Part shown: one piece after another, positions 12,711-21,453 of the stretch
Layout of the letters: the number at the start of each line of letters is the position of its first letter
How positions within the stretch are numbered: position 1 is the first letter of the stretch
DNA from: JADGHX01 sp035760965
Lineage (GTDB): Bacteria; Pseudomonadota; Gammaproteobacteria; Steroidobacterales; Steroidobacteraceae
Assembly (NCBI GenBank): GCA_035760965.1
Contig: DASTRY010000006.1
Span: 1-61,605 of the forward strand
Direction: 5' to 3'
Length of the DNA: 61,605 nt
Translations under genes and position numbers: made by a program
Notes under the pieces: generated by a model
What the model was told of the DNA's origin: nothing
Seen by the model: the letters and a program-made list of their open reading frames with translations, nothing else
The model's database searches: none

Positions 12711-13356
12711 CAGTGCACATCCGATAGAGCGTCATGAGCATTCCGGCGGTCGCGCCCCAGATGTTGTGCTCGCCGAAAGGGATGTCGAGCACGTCGACCT
12801 CGATGCCACTCGGGCCGACGCGACGCTTGCGGGTGAGATGGTTCTTCGTGTCGAAGACGTAGTCGATCGGCGCTTCGAACGTGCTCTGGACCTCCCGCGG
12901 ATCGAGCCGCAGCTCGAACCCGGGGCGCACGAAGCCGACGACGGGCGTGACGAGAAAGCCGCTGATGATCACGTGGTCGGGCAGATAGCCGATCACGTTC
13001 ACGAAGCTCGGCTCGAGGCCGATCTCCTCGCGCGCCTCGCGCAGCGCGGCGGCGCGCGGACTCTCATCCTCGGGCTCGAGACGCCCGCCCGGGAAGCTGA
13101 TCTGGCCGGCGTGATTCTTGAGCTGAGTGGCTCGGTGCGTCAGCAGCACCGTGAGCGCATCCTCGCGCTCGACGAGAGGGATCAGGACGGCCGCGCGTTG
13201 CGGGTACGGCGGAAACTGGCTGATGAACGCGCGACTCTGCTCGAGGGTGCGTCCCGGCACCAGCCATTGTTCTCTGTCGTGCACCGGTGCGGTCCCGGTG
13301 AGGCGCTCGAGAACGCGCGAGCGCCAGTCGATGCGCTCGCCGCTAGCCCCCGCCAC
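12703..13356 (-). CDS. nudL: Nudix CoA pyrophosphatase (NudL-like)
   Basis: A 217-residue Nudix hydrolase. The segment LLTHRATQLKNHAGQISFPGGRL (about 71-93) plus ALREAREEIGL (104-114) is the CoA-pyrophosphatase subgroup signature followed by the catalytic REAREE helix. Members cleave CoA and derivatives to 3',5'-ADP and phosphopantetheine. It overlaps fumC upstream by 14 bases and mazG downstream by eight, giving a tight fumC-nudL-mazG unit that contains two nucleotide-sanitising enzymes. Substrate preference cannot be confirmed from sequence alone. Confidence 0.88.
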   Translation of the reverse strand: MAGASGERIDWRSRVLERLTGTAPVHDREQWLVPGRTLEQSRAFISQFPPYPQRAAVLIPLVEREDALTVLLTHRATQLKNHAGQISFPGGRLEPEDESPRAAALREAREEIGLEPSFVNVIGYLPDHVIISGFLVTPVVGFVRPGFELRLDPREVQSTFEAPIDYVFDTKNHLTRKRRVGPSGIEVDVLDIPFGEHNIWGATAGMLMTLYRMCTDG

Positions 13357-14746
13357 TCGTTCCGCCCTTGATGCCGCCGCGCGTGAGCTCGGTCGGGTCG
13401 AGCAGACGCGCCAGCTCCTCCCGCGATAGATCAGTCATCTGCGCGGCCACCTCGCGAATCGGCTTGCCCTCCTTGTAGGCCTGCTTCGCGATCGCCGCGC
13501 CCTTGTCGTAGCCGATCACCGAATTCAGCGCAGTGACGAGAATCGGGTTGCGATCCAGCGCTTCGGCGATCCGCGCTTCATTGACCTTGAAGCCCGCGAT
13601 CGCATCCTTCGCGAGCACGCGGAAGGCTGCGGCGAGCAAGCGGACGCTCTCCAGCACGTTGTGCGCGATCACCGGCAGCATCACGTTCAGCTGGAAGTTG
13701 CCGGACTGGCCGGCAATCGTGACCGTCGTGTCATTGCCGATGACCTGCGCGGCCACCATTGCCGCCGCTTCCGGAATGACCGGATTCACCTTGCCCGGCA
13801 TGATGCTGCTGCCCGGCTGCAGCGCCGGGAGTGCGATCTCCGCAAGGCCTGCGAGCGGACCGCTGTTCATCCAGCGCAAGTCGTTCGCGATCTTCATGAG
13901 GCCGACGGCGATCGTCTTCAGCTGGCCCGAAAGCTCCACGGCGGCATCCTGCGTCGAGAGCGACTCGAAGTAGTTGGGGCTCGGCGCGAAGTCGATGCCG
14001 GTCAGTTGCGCCAGCTCCGCCGCGAAGGTCTTGCCGAAGTCCGGGTGCGCGTTGATGCCGGTGCCCACCGCCGTGCCGCCTTGCGCGAGCTTCAGCAAGC
14101 GCGGCTCGACGCTCTTCAAACGCGCGATGCCGTTCTCGATCTGCTGCCGCCAGCCCGACAGCTCCTGCCCGAACGTCACCGGCATGGCGTCCATCAAGTG
14201 CGTGCGGCCGGTTTTCACGATGCCGCCGACCTCGTGCTCTTTCTTACGCAGCACCTCGCGCGCGTTCTCGAGCGCGGGCACGAGATCGTTCTTCACCGCG
14301 AGCGCCGCGCTGACGTGAATCGTCGTCGGAATCACGTCGTTGCTGCTCTGGCCCATGTTCACTTCGTCGTTCGGGTGCACGGCGCGCCCGAGCCGGGCGC
14401 TCGCGAGCCGCGCGATCACCTCGTTCGCATTCATGTTGGTGCTGGTGCCGGAGCCCGTCTGGAACACGTCGATCGGGAAATGCGCGTCGTGCTTGCCGGC
14501 CGCCACTTCGGCGGCCGCCATATCGATGGCCGCGGCCACCTCCGCCGGGAGCAGGCCGAGCTTCGTATTGGCGCGCGCCGCCGCCTGCTTCACGAACCCG
14601 AGCGCCCCGATGAACGCGCGCGGCATCGTGAGCCCGCTGATGGGGAAATTCTGCACCGCGCGCTGCGTCTGTGCGCCCCAGAGCGCATCGCTCGGCACCC
14701 TGAGCTCGCCCATGCTGTCGCGTTCGGTACGAAAAGAAGTCGTCAT
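13343..14746 (-). CDS. fumC: Fumarate hydratase, class II
   Basis: The enzyme interconverts fumarate and malate and needs no iron-sulfur cluster. The fumarase/aspartase signature GSSIMPGKVNP is present, with TGSGTSTNMNANEV, GRTHLMDAMPVTFGQE and an HPNDEVNMGQSSND segment. I chose ATG 14746 (MTTSFRTERDSMGELRVP), which matches the usual start of the family; the frame continues 26 codons upstream but those residues are unlike the family and overlap the purB promoter. Length is 467. It is transcribed divergently from purB, whose product also releases fumarate. Confidence 0.97.
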   Translation of the reverse strand: MTTSFRTERDSMGELRVPSDALWGAQTQRAVQNFPISGLTMPRAFIGALGFVKQAAARANTKLGLLPAEVAAAIDMAAAEVAAGKHDAHFPIDVFQTGSGTSTNMNANEVIARLASARLGRAVHPNDEVNMGQSSNDVIPTTIHVSAALAVKNDLVPALENAREVLRKKEHEVGGIVKTGRTHLMDAMPVTFGQELSGWRQQIENGIARLKSVEPRLLKLAQGGTAVGTGINAHPDFGKTFAAELAQLTGIDFAPSPNYFESLSTQDAAVELSGQLKTIAVGLMKIANDLRWMNSGPLAGLAEIALPALQPGSSIMPGKVNPVIPEAAAMVAAQVIGNDTTVTIAGQSGNFQLNVMLPVIAHNVLESVRLLAAAFRVLAKDAIAGFKVNEARIAEALDRNPILVTALNSVIGYDKGAAIAKQAYKEGKPIREVAAQMTDLSREELARLLDPTELTRGGIKGGTSGGG

Positions 14747-14780
14747 GCAAAGCTCCGAAGCTAAATCGGGGTCGGGATAC

Positions 14781-14801
14781 GTTAAGATCGCGAATCTTAA
14801 C
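14781..14801. promoter_or_regulatory. Perfect palindrome in the fumC/purB divergent promoter region
   Basis: GTTAAGAT (14781-14788) and ATCTTAAC (14794-14801) are exact reverse complements around CGCGA. The site is 34 bases upstream of fumC and 21 upstream of purB. Each arm contains TAAGAT, usable as a -10 box on its own strand, so a bound repressor or regulator could control both genes. The same TAAGAT box precedes fadH. Confidence 0.55.
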
Positions 14802-14822
14802 ATTCGCCTGCAGTCGCAACTC

Positions 14823-16187
14823 ATGTCCTCGCCTGCTCTCGACGCGCTTTCCCCAGTCGACGGCCGCTATCGCGCGGCAACCGAGCCGCTGCGCGGCCTG
14901 CTGACCGAGGCCGGGCTGATTCGAGAGCGCATCCGCGTCGAGGCGCTCTGGGTCGTGCACCTTGCAGGCTCGGTGCCGCAGCTCGCGGGCGCGAAGCTGC
15001 CCGACCGCGTGCGCGCGCGTGCGGCCGAGCTCGCTCACGAGCCTCCTGCCGACGCGGCCGCGGCGGTGAAGGCCATCGAGTCGAAGATCAACCACGACGT
15101 GAAGGCGGTCGAGTACTACGTGCGCGGCGAGCTGAGCGCCGCCGGCGCATCCGAGGCCACGCTCGAACTCGTGCACTTCGCGCTCACCTCCGAAGACATC
15201 AACAACGTCAGCTACGCGCGGCTCCTCGCGCAGGCGCGCGTCGTGCTGATGCAAAGTCTCGAGAAGGTGGCGGTGGCTCTCACGGGACTCGCGCACCAGT
15301 ACGCCGAGTTGCCCATGCTCGCTCGCACGCACGGGCAGCCTGCGAGTCCGACCACGCTCGGTAAGGAAGTCGCCAACTTCGTCGCGCGTCTGCGTCGCGC
15401 CATGCGGCGCTGGCAGAGCGTCGCGATCCTCGGCAAGTGGAACGGCGCGGTGGGCAACTTCAACGCGCATGTCTCGGCCGCACCGCAAGTCGACTGGCCG
15501 CACGTCAATCAGCGGTTCGTCGAATCGATTGGCTTGCAGTACAACCCCTATACGACGCAGATCGAGCCGCACGACTGGGTCGCGGAGTACTGCGATGCCG
15601 TCGCCGCGATCGACACGATCCTCATCGACCTGTGCCGCGACTTCTGGGGTTACATCTCGCTCGGCTACTTCCGCCAGCGGCCGAATGCAAACGAAGTCGG
15701 CTCCTCGACGATGCCGCACAAGGTGAACCCGATCGATTTCGAGAACGCCGAAGGCAATCTCGGCGTCGCGAACGCCCTGCTGCGTCACTTCGCGGACAAG
15801 CTTCCGATCTCGCGCTGGCAGCGCGACCTCACCGATTCCACCGTCCTGCGCAACGTCGGTGTCGCGCTCGCGCATGCGCTCATCGGCTGGCGCGCGCTCG
15901 ATCGCGGCTTGACCAAGATCGAGGCGAGCCCGGCGCGCCTCGCGGCAGACATGGACGACGCCTGGGAAGTGCTCGGTGAAGCCGTGCAGACCGTCCTGCG
16001 CGCAGCGGGCGTGCCGAACGGCTACGAGAAGCTGAAGGAGTTCACGCGCGGCCAGGCAATCACCGCCCAGGCGCTCGGAACCTTTATTGATACGCTGCCG
16101 CTCCCGCCGTCCGAGAAGACGCGTCTGCAGGCCCTGCGACCGGCCGACTACACCGGTCTTGCCGCGCGGCTCGCGAAAGACATCTGA
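14823..16187 (+). CDS. purB: Adenylosuccinate lyase
   Basis: PurB acts twice in purine synthesis: on SAICAR and on adenylosuccinate, releasing fumarate each time. The start at MSSPALDALSPVDGRYRAATEPL follows the E. coli-type protein; a much longer in-frame extension upstream overlaps fumC antisense and is not used. The superfamily signature SSTMPHKVNPIDFENAEGN, the TSEDINNVSYA loop and ARTHGQPASPTTLGKE are present. The length, 454, is that of the long gammaproteobacterial type. There is no clear Shine-Dalgarno sequence. A 7-bp G+C hairpin lies 10 bases after the stop. Confidence 0.97.
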   Translation: MSSPALDALSPVDGRYRAATEPLRGLLTEAGLIRERIRVEALWVVHLAGSVPQLAGAKLPDRVRARAAELAHEPPADAAAAVKAIESKINHDVKAVEYYVRGELSAAGASEATLELVHFALTSEDINNVSYARLLAQARVVLMQSLEKVAVALTGLAHQYAELPMLARTHGQPASPTTLGKEVANFVARLRRAMRRWQSVAILGKWNGAVGNFNAHVSAAPQVDWPHVNQRFVESIGLQYNPYTTQIEPHDWVAEYCDAVAAIDTILIDLCRDFWGYISLGYFRQRPNANEVGSSTMPHKVNPIDFENAEGNLGVANALLRHFADKLPISRWQRDLTDSTVLRNVGVALAHALIGWRALDRGLTKIEASPARLAADMDDAWEVLGEAVQTVLRAAGVPNGYEKLKEFTRGQAITAQALGTFIDTLPLPPSEKTRLQALRPADYTGLAARLAKDI

Positions 16188-16197
16188 TTCGAGCGGT

Positions 16198-16219
16198 CCG
16201 CGTGACGACGGGCACGCGG
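16198..16219 (+). terminator. Hairpin after purB
   Basis: CCGCGTG (16198-16204) and CACGCGG (16213-16219) form a perfect 7-bp stem with an 8-base loop, just after the purB stop. There is no following T-run, so it is either a weak terminator, an mRNA end stabiliser, or chance. Confidence 0.3.
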
Positions 16220-16410
16220 CCCTGCGTACCGCGCGACGTGTCTGCCCCTCGCGACGCGGCCGTCCGAAATGCGAATTACGCCGCGATTTCAGGCATCTGC
16301 GCGTTCGGCGAGCGTGCAAAACGTGACCCGGTCGACAAAGCCTCGGCGCTTGGTTTTCTAAGATCGCGGGGCCTGCCGCCGCGCAGGTTATGACATCAGG
16401 CGCCGACTAA

Positions 16411-16998
16411 GTGACTACAACCGGGGAATCGGATGCGAACAGCGCGCTGGCCCAGCTCGCCAGCGCCCGGTATGCGCCCGAGTCCACGAGCCCGAGCCCC
16501 TCACCGGCCAAGTCCGCCGAGTCCCTGACCGTCCTCACCACGCTCGCCGAAGCGCGCGCGGCCGTGAACAAGGCCGCCGGTTCCGCGCAGCGTCTGATCT
16601 CGATCTACACGCCCGATCTCGAGCCGGAGCTCTACGACCAGACCGCCTTCCTCGAGATCATCAAGCACTTCGTGCTCGCGCGAAGCTTCTCGAAGGTGCG
16701 CGTGCTCCTCGTCGAGCCCGCGCGCGTCATGCGCGACAGCAATCGCTTCGTCGCGATGGGGCGGCGCCTCTCGAGCTGCATCGACATCCGCTACGTCAAC
16801 GGCGACGCGCCGCAGCGCGCCTCGGCGTATCTCATCGCGGACGACCGCGCGATCGTGTTCCGCATGCGCGCGGATACCTGGGATGGCATCGCGGACTTCA
16901 ACAATCCGCCGGTCGCCAAGCTGTACCTCACCGAGTTCGACACCGTCTGGAACGCGAGCGCGCCTGAACACGGCCTGCGCGCGGCCCGGCGCGGCTGA
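16411..16998 (+). CDS. Conserved hypothetical protein, DUF7931-like
   Basis: I recognise this only as a conserved proteobacterial family of unknown function. The 195-residue protein starts at GTG, has a Ser/Pro/Ala-rich leader (about 1-40), then an alpha/beta domain: LISIYTPDLEPELYDQTAFLEIIKHFVLARSFSKV is reminiscent of the phospholipase D-like fold, followed by KVRVLLVEPARVMRDSNRF, YLIADDRAIVFR and NNPPVAKLYLTEFDTVW. No HKD motif is present, so a nuclease or lipase activity is not supported. It sits between purB and nudJ-mnmA, where enteric bacteria carry hflD. Its neighbours suggest a housekeeping role. Confidence 0.6.
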   Translation: MTTTGESDANSALAQLASARYAPESTSPSPSPAKSAESLTVLTTLAEARAAVNKAAGSAQRLISIYTPDLEPELYDQTAFLEIIKHFVLARSFSKVRVLLVEPARVMRDSNRFVAMGRRLSSCIDIRYVNGDAPQRASAYLIADDRAIVFRMRADTWDGIADFNNPPVAKLYLTEFDTVWNASAPEHGLRAARRG

Positions 16999-17036
16999 GC
17001 CCGCGGCATGAGCCAGGAAGCTGCACACGCGCCCGC

Positions 17037-17042
17037 TATACT
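17037..17042 (+). promoter_or_regulatory. -10 box of nudJ; predicts leaderless mRNA
   Basis: TATACT ends exactly seven bases before ATG 17050. With a normal -10 to start-point distance, transcription begins at or within a base or two of the ATG, so the message lacks a ribosome site. This decides the nudJ start. No good -35 is visible. Confidence 0.5.
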
Positions 17043-17049
17043 CACGCGT

Positions 17050-17532
17050 ATGCCGCTGAAGCCCGATGTCACCGTGGCCGCCGTGAGCGAACGGGGCGGC
17101 CGCTTTCTCGTCGTCGAAGAGCGCATCAATCAACGCCTCGTCTTCAATCAGCCGGCCGGTCACGTCGAGCCGGGCGAGACGCTGCTCGAGGCCGTGATCC
17201 GCGAGGTGCGCGAAGAGACGGCCTGGCTGTTCGAGCCGGTGCACATGCTCGGCGCGTATCTCTGGCGCAATCCCTCGAACGGGAGATCAACGCTGCGCTT
17301 CGCCTTCACGGGCACCGTTTCCGACCATCGCGCCTCGCAGCCCCTCGACCGGGGCATCGTGACGACGCACTGGCTCTCGCGAGCGGAGCTGCTGGAGCGC
17401 GAACCGCGGCTGCGCAGCCCCCTCGTCCTGCGCTGCGTGGACGATTACCTCGGCGGCAAGCGTCTGCCGCTCGATTCCGTCGCCTATCTCGATTTGCACA
17501 CCGCCAGCTCGGTGCGCGCGGTAAACCTGTAG
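17050..17532 (+). CDS. nudJ: Nudix hydrolase NudJ-like
   Basis: NudJ removes phosphate from thiamine-precursor HMP pyrophosphate and from nucleoside di/triphosphates. The Nudix box is complete: GHVEPGETLLEAVIREVREETAW, with Trp in the last position as in NudJ, not the usual Gly-hydrophobic ending. I start at MPLKPDVTVAAV (160 residues); an ATG at 17008 is in frame but would add an unconserved leader, and a TATACT box seven bases before 17050 supports the shorter form. mnmA follows on the same strand, the same pairing as in E. coli. Confidence 0.85.
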   Translation: MPLKPDVTVAAVSERGGRFLVVEERINQRLVFNQPAGHVEPGETLLEAVIREVREETAWLFEPVHMLGAYLWRNPSNGRSTLRFAFTGTVSDHRASQPLDRGIVTTHWLSRAELLEREPRLRSPLVLRCVDDYLGGKRLPLDSVAYLDLHTASSVRAVNL

Positions 17533-17597
17533 CGAACCCGTCGCAACGCTGTCATCCGACAGGCTGCGGTAAGTCCCACGATGGCGGCGCGGGCGCG

Positions 17598-17603
17598 TAC
17601 AAT
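17598..17603 (+). promoter_or_regulatory. -10 box of mnmA; predicts leaderless mRNA
   Basis: TACAAT ends seven bases before the chosen ATG at 17611. The flanks (GTACAATTCGC) match those of the acnA -10 box (GTATAATTCGC). No ribosome site is present between box and start. Confidence 0.5.
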
Positions 17604-17610
17604 TCGCGCC

Positions 17611-18714
17611 ATGTCCCGTGTGATCGTCGGCCTCTCGGGCGGAGTCGATTCCGCCGTCTCTGCGCTGCTGCTCAAAGAGCAGGGCCACGAGGTTCAGGGG
17701 CTCTTCATGAGCAACTGGGACGAGGCGGACGACGACGTCTACTGCACCTCCGCCGCGGACTTCCAGGACGCTCGCGCCGTGGCGAACGAGCTTGGCATTC
17801 CGCTGCATCGGGTGAGCTTCGCCGCCGACTATCGCGCGCGGGTCTTCGAGTACTTCCTCGCTGAGCAGCGCGCCGGCCGCACTCCGAACCCCGATGTTCT
17901 CTGCAACCGCGAGATCAAGTTCGGCGTGGCCCTGCGCTATGCGATGCGCCTCGGCGCCGATCTCTTCGCGACCGGCCACTACGCGCGGCTGCGCCACGGA
18001 CCGGAAGGTCCGGAGCTGCTGAAGGCGCTGGATCGCTCGAAAGACCAGACGTACTTCCTGCACGCCGTCGCGCGCCGCGACTTCGAGCGCGCGCTCATGC
18101 CGATCGGCGAGCTGCAGAAGCACGATGTGCGCGAGCGTGCTCGGCGCGCCGGCCTGCCGGTCTTCGACAAGCCGGACAGCACCGGCATCTGCTTCATCGG
18201 CGAGCGCCCGTTTCGGGACTTCCTCGGCAAGTTCCTGCGCGATGAGCCGGGGCCGATCGAAACGCCGGACGGCGAGCGCCTCGGCACGCATCGCGGGCTC
18301 GCGTTCTACACGCTCGGTCAGCGCGAGGGGCTGCAGATCGGCGGACGCCGCGGTCGGGACGAGGCGCCGTGGTATGTCGCCGTCAAGGATCACGCGCGCA
18401 ATGCGCTGATCGTGGTTCAGGGTCACGACCATCCGCTGCTCACGAGCCGCGCATTGGTGACGGGCCCGGTGCACTGGCTGAAGACAGCACCCTCGAGCGC
18501 GTTCGCTTGCACCGTGAAGGTTCGGTACCGGCAACCGGATCAGCCGGCGCTGCTCGAGCCGCGTGCCGATGGCACGTGCCGCATCGTTTTCGACGACCCG
18601 CAGCGCGCCGTGACGCCGGGTCAGTTCGCAGTGATCTACGACGGCGAGCGCTGCCTCGGTGGCGCCGTCATCGAATCCGTCGCGCAAGCGCCGACAAACC
18701 GGGTGGCAGCGTGA
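17611..18714 (+). CDS. mnmA: tRNA-specific 2-thiouridylase
   Basis: MnmA thiolates the wobble uridine 34 of tRNA-Lys, -Glu and -Gln, taking sulfur relayed from IscS/Tus proteins. The PP-loop GLSGGVDS (7-14) adenylates the uridine; the two catalytic cysteines are Cys98 in TPNPDVLCNREIKFG and Cys194 in DSTGICFIGER. The C-terminal region contains the family's PWYVAVKD and LVTGPVHW-type segments. Length 367 is normal. ATG 17611 is preferred over 17581 because the protein family begins at MSRVIVGLSGG and a TACAAT box sits just before it. nudJ is upstream; hflD, usually next, is missing. Confidence 0.97.
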   Translation: MSRVIVGLSGGVDSAVSALLLKEQGHEVQGLFMSNWDEADDDVYCTSAADFQDARAVANELGIPLHRVSFAADYRARVFEYFLAEQRAGRTPNPDVLCNREIKFGVALRYAMRLGADLFATGHYARLRHGPEGPELLKALDRSKDQTYFLHAVARRDFERALMPIGELQKHDVRERARRAGLPVFDKPDSTGICFIGERPFRDFLGKFLRDEPGPIETPDGERLGTHRGLAFYTLGQREGLQIGGRRGRDEAPWYVAVKDHARNALIVVQGHDHPLLTSRALVTGPVHWLKTAPSSAFACTVKVRYRQPDQPALLEPRADGTCRIVFDDPQRAVTPGQFAVIYDGERCLGGAVIESVAQAPTNRVAA

Positions 18715-18722
18715 CGGCTCCG

Positions 18723-18728
18723 TATAAT
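18723..18728 (+). promoter_or_regulatory. -10 box of acnA
   Basis: A perfect TATAAT lies eight bases after the mnmA stop and 28 bases before the acnA ATG. This leader is long enough to include the ribosome site GGAG (18743-18746), unlike the neighbouring genes. No clear -35 is seen, so an activator or another sigma factor may be involved. Confidence 0.6.
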
Positions 18729-18756
18729 TCGCTTCTTTCGAGTTGGAGTGGGCAGC

Positions 18757-21453
18757 ATGGCGGATAGCTTCAAAGCGCGTTCGGCGCTCAAGGTGGGTGA
18801 TCGGTCGTACGAAATCTGGCGTCTCGACGCCCTGCCGCAGGAGAAGGTCGCCCGGCTGCCCTACTCGCTCAAGATCCTTCTCGAGAATCTGCTGCGCTCC
18901 GAAGACGGCGTGAACGTCACGAAGGCCGACATCGAAGCGCTGCTCAACTGGGACCCGCAGGCGGTGCCCTCCTACGAAATCGCGTTCACTCCGTCGCGCG
19001 TCATTCTGCAGGACTTCACCGGCGTGCCGTGCGTCGTGGACCTCGCAGCGATGCGCGATGCCATCGTGCGCCTCGGCGGTGATCCGGAGAAAGTGAACCC
19101 GCTTGCGCCCGCGGAGCTCGTGATCGACCACTCGGTGCAGGTCGATGAGTACGGCACGCCCAAGGCGCTCAGCACCAACAACGCCATCGAGTTCGCGCGC
19201 AACCGCGAGCGCTACGCGTTCCTGCGCTGGGGGCAGACCGCGTTCCGCAACTTCAGCGTCGTGCCGCCGAACACGGGCATCGTGCACCAGGTCAATCTCG
19301 AATATCTCGGCCGCGTGGTCTTCGATGCCGAGGAGAACGGCACGCGTCGCGCGTATCCCGACACCCTCGTCGGCACGGACTCGCACACGACGATGATCAA
19401 CGGCCTGGGCGTGCTCGGCTGGGGCGTGGGCGGCATCGAAGCCGAGGCGGCGATGCTCGGCCAGCCGGTCACGATGCTCATTCCGCAGGTCATCGGCTTC
19501 AAGCTCACCGGCACGTTGCAGCCGGGCGCGACGGCGACGGACCTCGTGCTCACCGTGACCGAGATGCTTCGCAAGAAGGGCGTCGTCGACAAGTTCGTCG
19601 AGTTCTTCGGCGACGGCCTCGCCAACCTACCGCTCGCCGATCGCGCGACCATCGCGAACATGGCGCCGGAGTACGGCAGCACGTGCGGCATCTTCCCGAT
19701 CGACGAAGAGACGATCCGCTACCTCGAGCTGTCCGGCCGTCCGCGCGAGCGCATCGACCTCGTCCGGGCCTACGCGCAAGCGCAGGGCTTGTGGCGCACG
19801 CAGGGCGCGCCGGCCGCGCAGTACACCGATGTGCTCGAGCTGGATCTCGGAAAGGTCGAGCCGAGCCTCGCGGGTCCGCGCCGTCCGCAGGATCGCGTTC
19901 CGCTGCGCACCGCGAAGAGCGTGTACGAAACGAGCGCCGCCAAGACCGCAGCCGAACGTGCCGCGAAGAATCCGACGGCGAAGGGCTCCGCGCAGGTCAC
20001 TCTCGACGGCCAGACGTTCGAGCTGAAGGACGGCGCGGTGCTGATCGCGGCGATCACGAGCTGCACGAACACGTCGAACCCGTCGGTCATGCTCGCGGCC
20101 GGCCTCCTCGCGCGCAAGGCGAAGGAGCGCGGGCTGCGTGCGAAGCCGTGGGTGAAGACGAGCCTTGCCCCCGGCTCGCGCGTCGTCACGGATTACTACA
20201 AGAAGGCCGGGCTGCTCGACGATCTCGCAGCGGTCGGCTTCTACCTCGTCGGCTACGGCTGCACCACGTGCATCGGCAACTCGGGGCCGCTGAAGCCCGA
20301 GATCTCCGCCGGCGTGAAAGCGGGCGATCTCATCGCCTGCTCGGTGCTCTCCGGCAACCGCAACTTCGAAGGTCGCGTGCATCCGGAAGTGCGCATGAAC
20401 TTCCTTGCCTCCCCGCCGCTCGTCGTGGCCTACGCGCTTGCGGGCTCGCTCGACGTCGACCTCACCAAGGAGCCCCTCGGCACCGACAAGGACGGCAAGC
20501 CGGTGATGCTCGCCGAGATCTGGCCGAGCGATCGCGAGGTGCAGGACGCGATCCTGCGCTCGATCGACTCGAACATGTTCCGCGAGAGCTACGCGAGCGT
20601 GTTCGCGGGCGACGCGAACTGGACGAGCATCGACGTTCCGGCCGGCAAGCGCTACGCCTGGGATGAGAAGTCGACGTACGTGAAGCATCCGCCCTACTTC
20701 GAGGGTATGACGATGACGCCCGGGTCGATGAGCGACATCAAGGGCGCACGCGTGCTCGCCCTGCTCGGCGATTCGGTCACGACGGACCACATCTCGCCCG
20801 CGGGCAACATCGCGAAGACGAGCCCGGCGGCGAAGTACCTCATGGCGCAGGGTGTCGACCCGAAGGATTTCAACTCCTACGGCGCGCGCCGCGGCAATCA
20901 CGAAGTGATGATGCGCGGGACGTTCGCGAACATCCGTCTGCGCAACCTCATGGTGCCGGGCGTCGAAGGCGGCGTCACCGTGCATCTGCCCGATGGCGAG
21001 CAGATGTCGATCTACGACGCGGCCATGAAGTACAAGCAGGAAGGTCAGCCGCTCGTCATCATCGCGGGCCGCGAGTACGGCACCGGCTCCTCGCGCGACT
21101 GGGCCGCGAAGGGCACGATGCTGCTCGGCGTGAAAGCCGTGATCGCGGAGAGCTTCGAGCGCATCCATCGCTCGAATCTCATCGGCATGGGCGTGCTGCC
21201 GCTGCAATTCCAGCCCGGACAGAACGCGCAGTCGCTCGGGCTCACCGGTCGTGAGGTCTTCGACATCATCGGTCTCACGGCTGGCGATGCCAAGACCGTG
21301 CAGGTGACTGCGACACCGGCCAATGGCGGCAAGCCGATCACCTTCAGCGCGCGCGTGCGTATCGACACGCCGAAAGAGCGCGAGTACTACCGTCACGGCG
21401 GCATCCTGCAGTACGTGCTCCGGCAGCTCGCTGGATCACAGCGCGCCGCGTGA
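18757..21453 (+). CDS. acnA: Aconitate hydratase A
   Basis: AcnA isomerises citrate to isocitrate and in its apo form can bind mRNA in enteric bacteria. The 898-residue protein has the 4Fe-4S cysteine motifs SCTNTSNPS and GCTTCIGNSGPL, the substrate loop DSHTTMINGLGVLGWGVGG, and the C-terminal swivel domain with YGTGSSRDWAAKGT. ATG 18757 matches the known family start MADSFKARS-; the in-frame GTG nine bases upstream is less likely. It ends in a GTGA overlap with a HAD phosphatase gene. AcnA, Icd, FumC and AceB in one window cover much of the TCA/glyoxylate cycle. Confidence 0.97.
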   Translation: MADSFKARSALKVGDRSYEIWRLDALPQEKVARLPYSLKILLENLLRSEDGVNVTKADIEALLNWDPQAVPSYEIAFTPSRVILQDFTGVPCVVDLAAMRDAIVRLGGDPEKVNPLAPAELVIDHSVQVDEYGTPKALSTNNAIEFARNRERYAFLRWGQTAFRNFSVVPPNTGIVHQVNLEYLGRVVFDAEENGTRRAYPDTLVGTDSHTTMINGLGVLGWGVGGIEAEAAMLGQPVTMLIPQVIGFKLTGTLQPGATATDLVLTVTEMLRKKGVVDKFVEFFGDGLANLPLADRATIANMAPEYGSTCGIFPIDEETIRYLELSGRPRERIDLVRAYAQAQGLWRTQGAPAAQYTDVLELDLGKVEPSLAGPRRPQDRVPLRTAKSVYETSAAKTAAERAAKNPTAKGSAQVTLDGQTFELKDGAVLIAAITSCTNTSNPSVMLAAGLLARKAKERGLRAKPWVKTSLAPGSRVVTDYYKKAGLLDDLAAVGFYLVGYGCTTCIGNSGPLKPEISAGVKAGDLIACSVLSGNRNFEGRVHPEVRMNFLASPPLVVAYALAGSLDVDLTKEPLGTDKDGKPVMLAEIWPSDREVQDAILRSIDSNMFRESYASVFAGDANWTSIDVPAGKRYAWDEKSTYVKHPPYFEGMTMTPGSMSDIKGARVLALLGDSVTTDHISPAGNIAKTSPAAKYLMAQGVDPKDFNSYGARRGNHEVMMRGTFANIRLRNLMVPGVEGGVTVHLPDGEQMSIYDAAMKYKQEGQPLVIIAGREYGTGSSRDWAAKGTMLLGVKAVIAESFERIHRSNLIGMGVLPLQFQPGQNAQSLGLTGREVFDIIGLTAGDAKTVQVTATPANGGKPITFSARVRIDTPKEREYYRHGGILQYVLRQLAGSQRAA

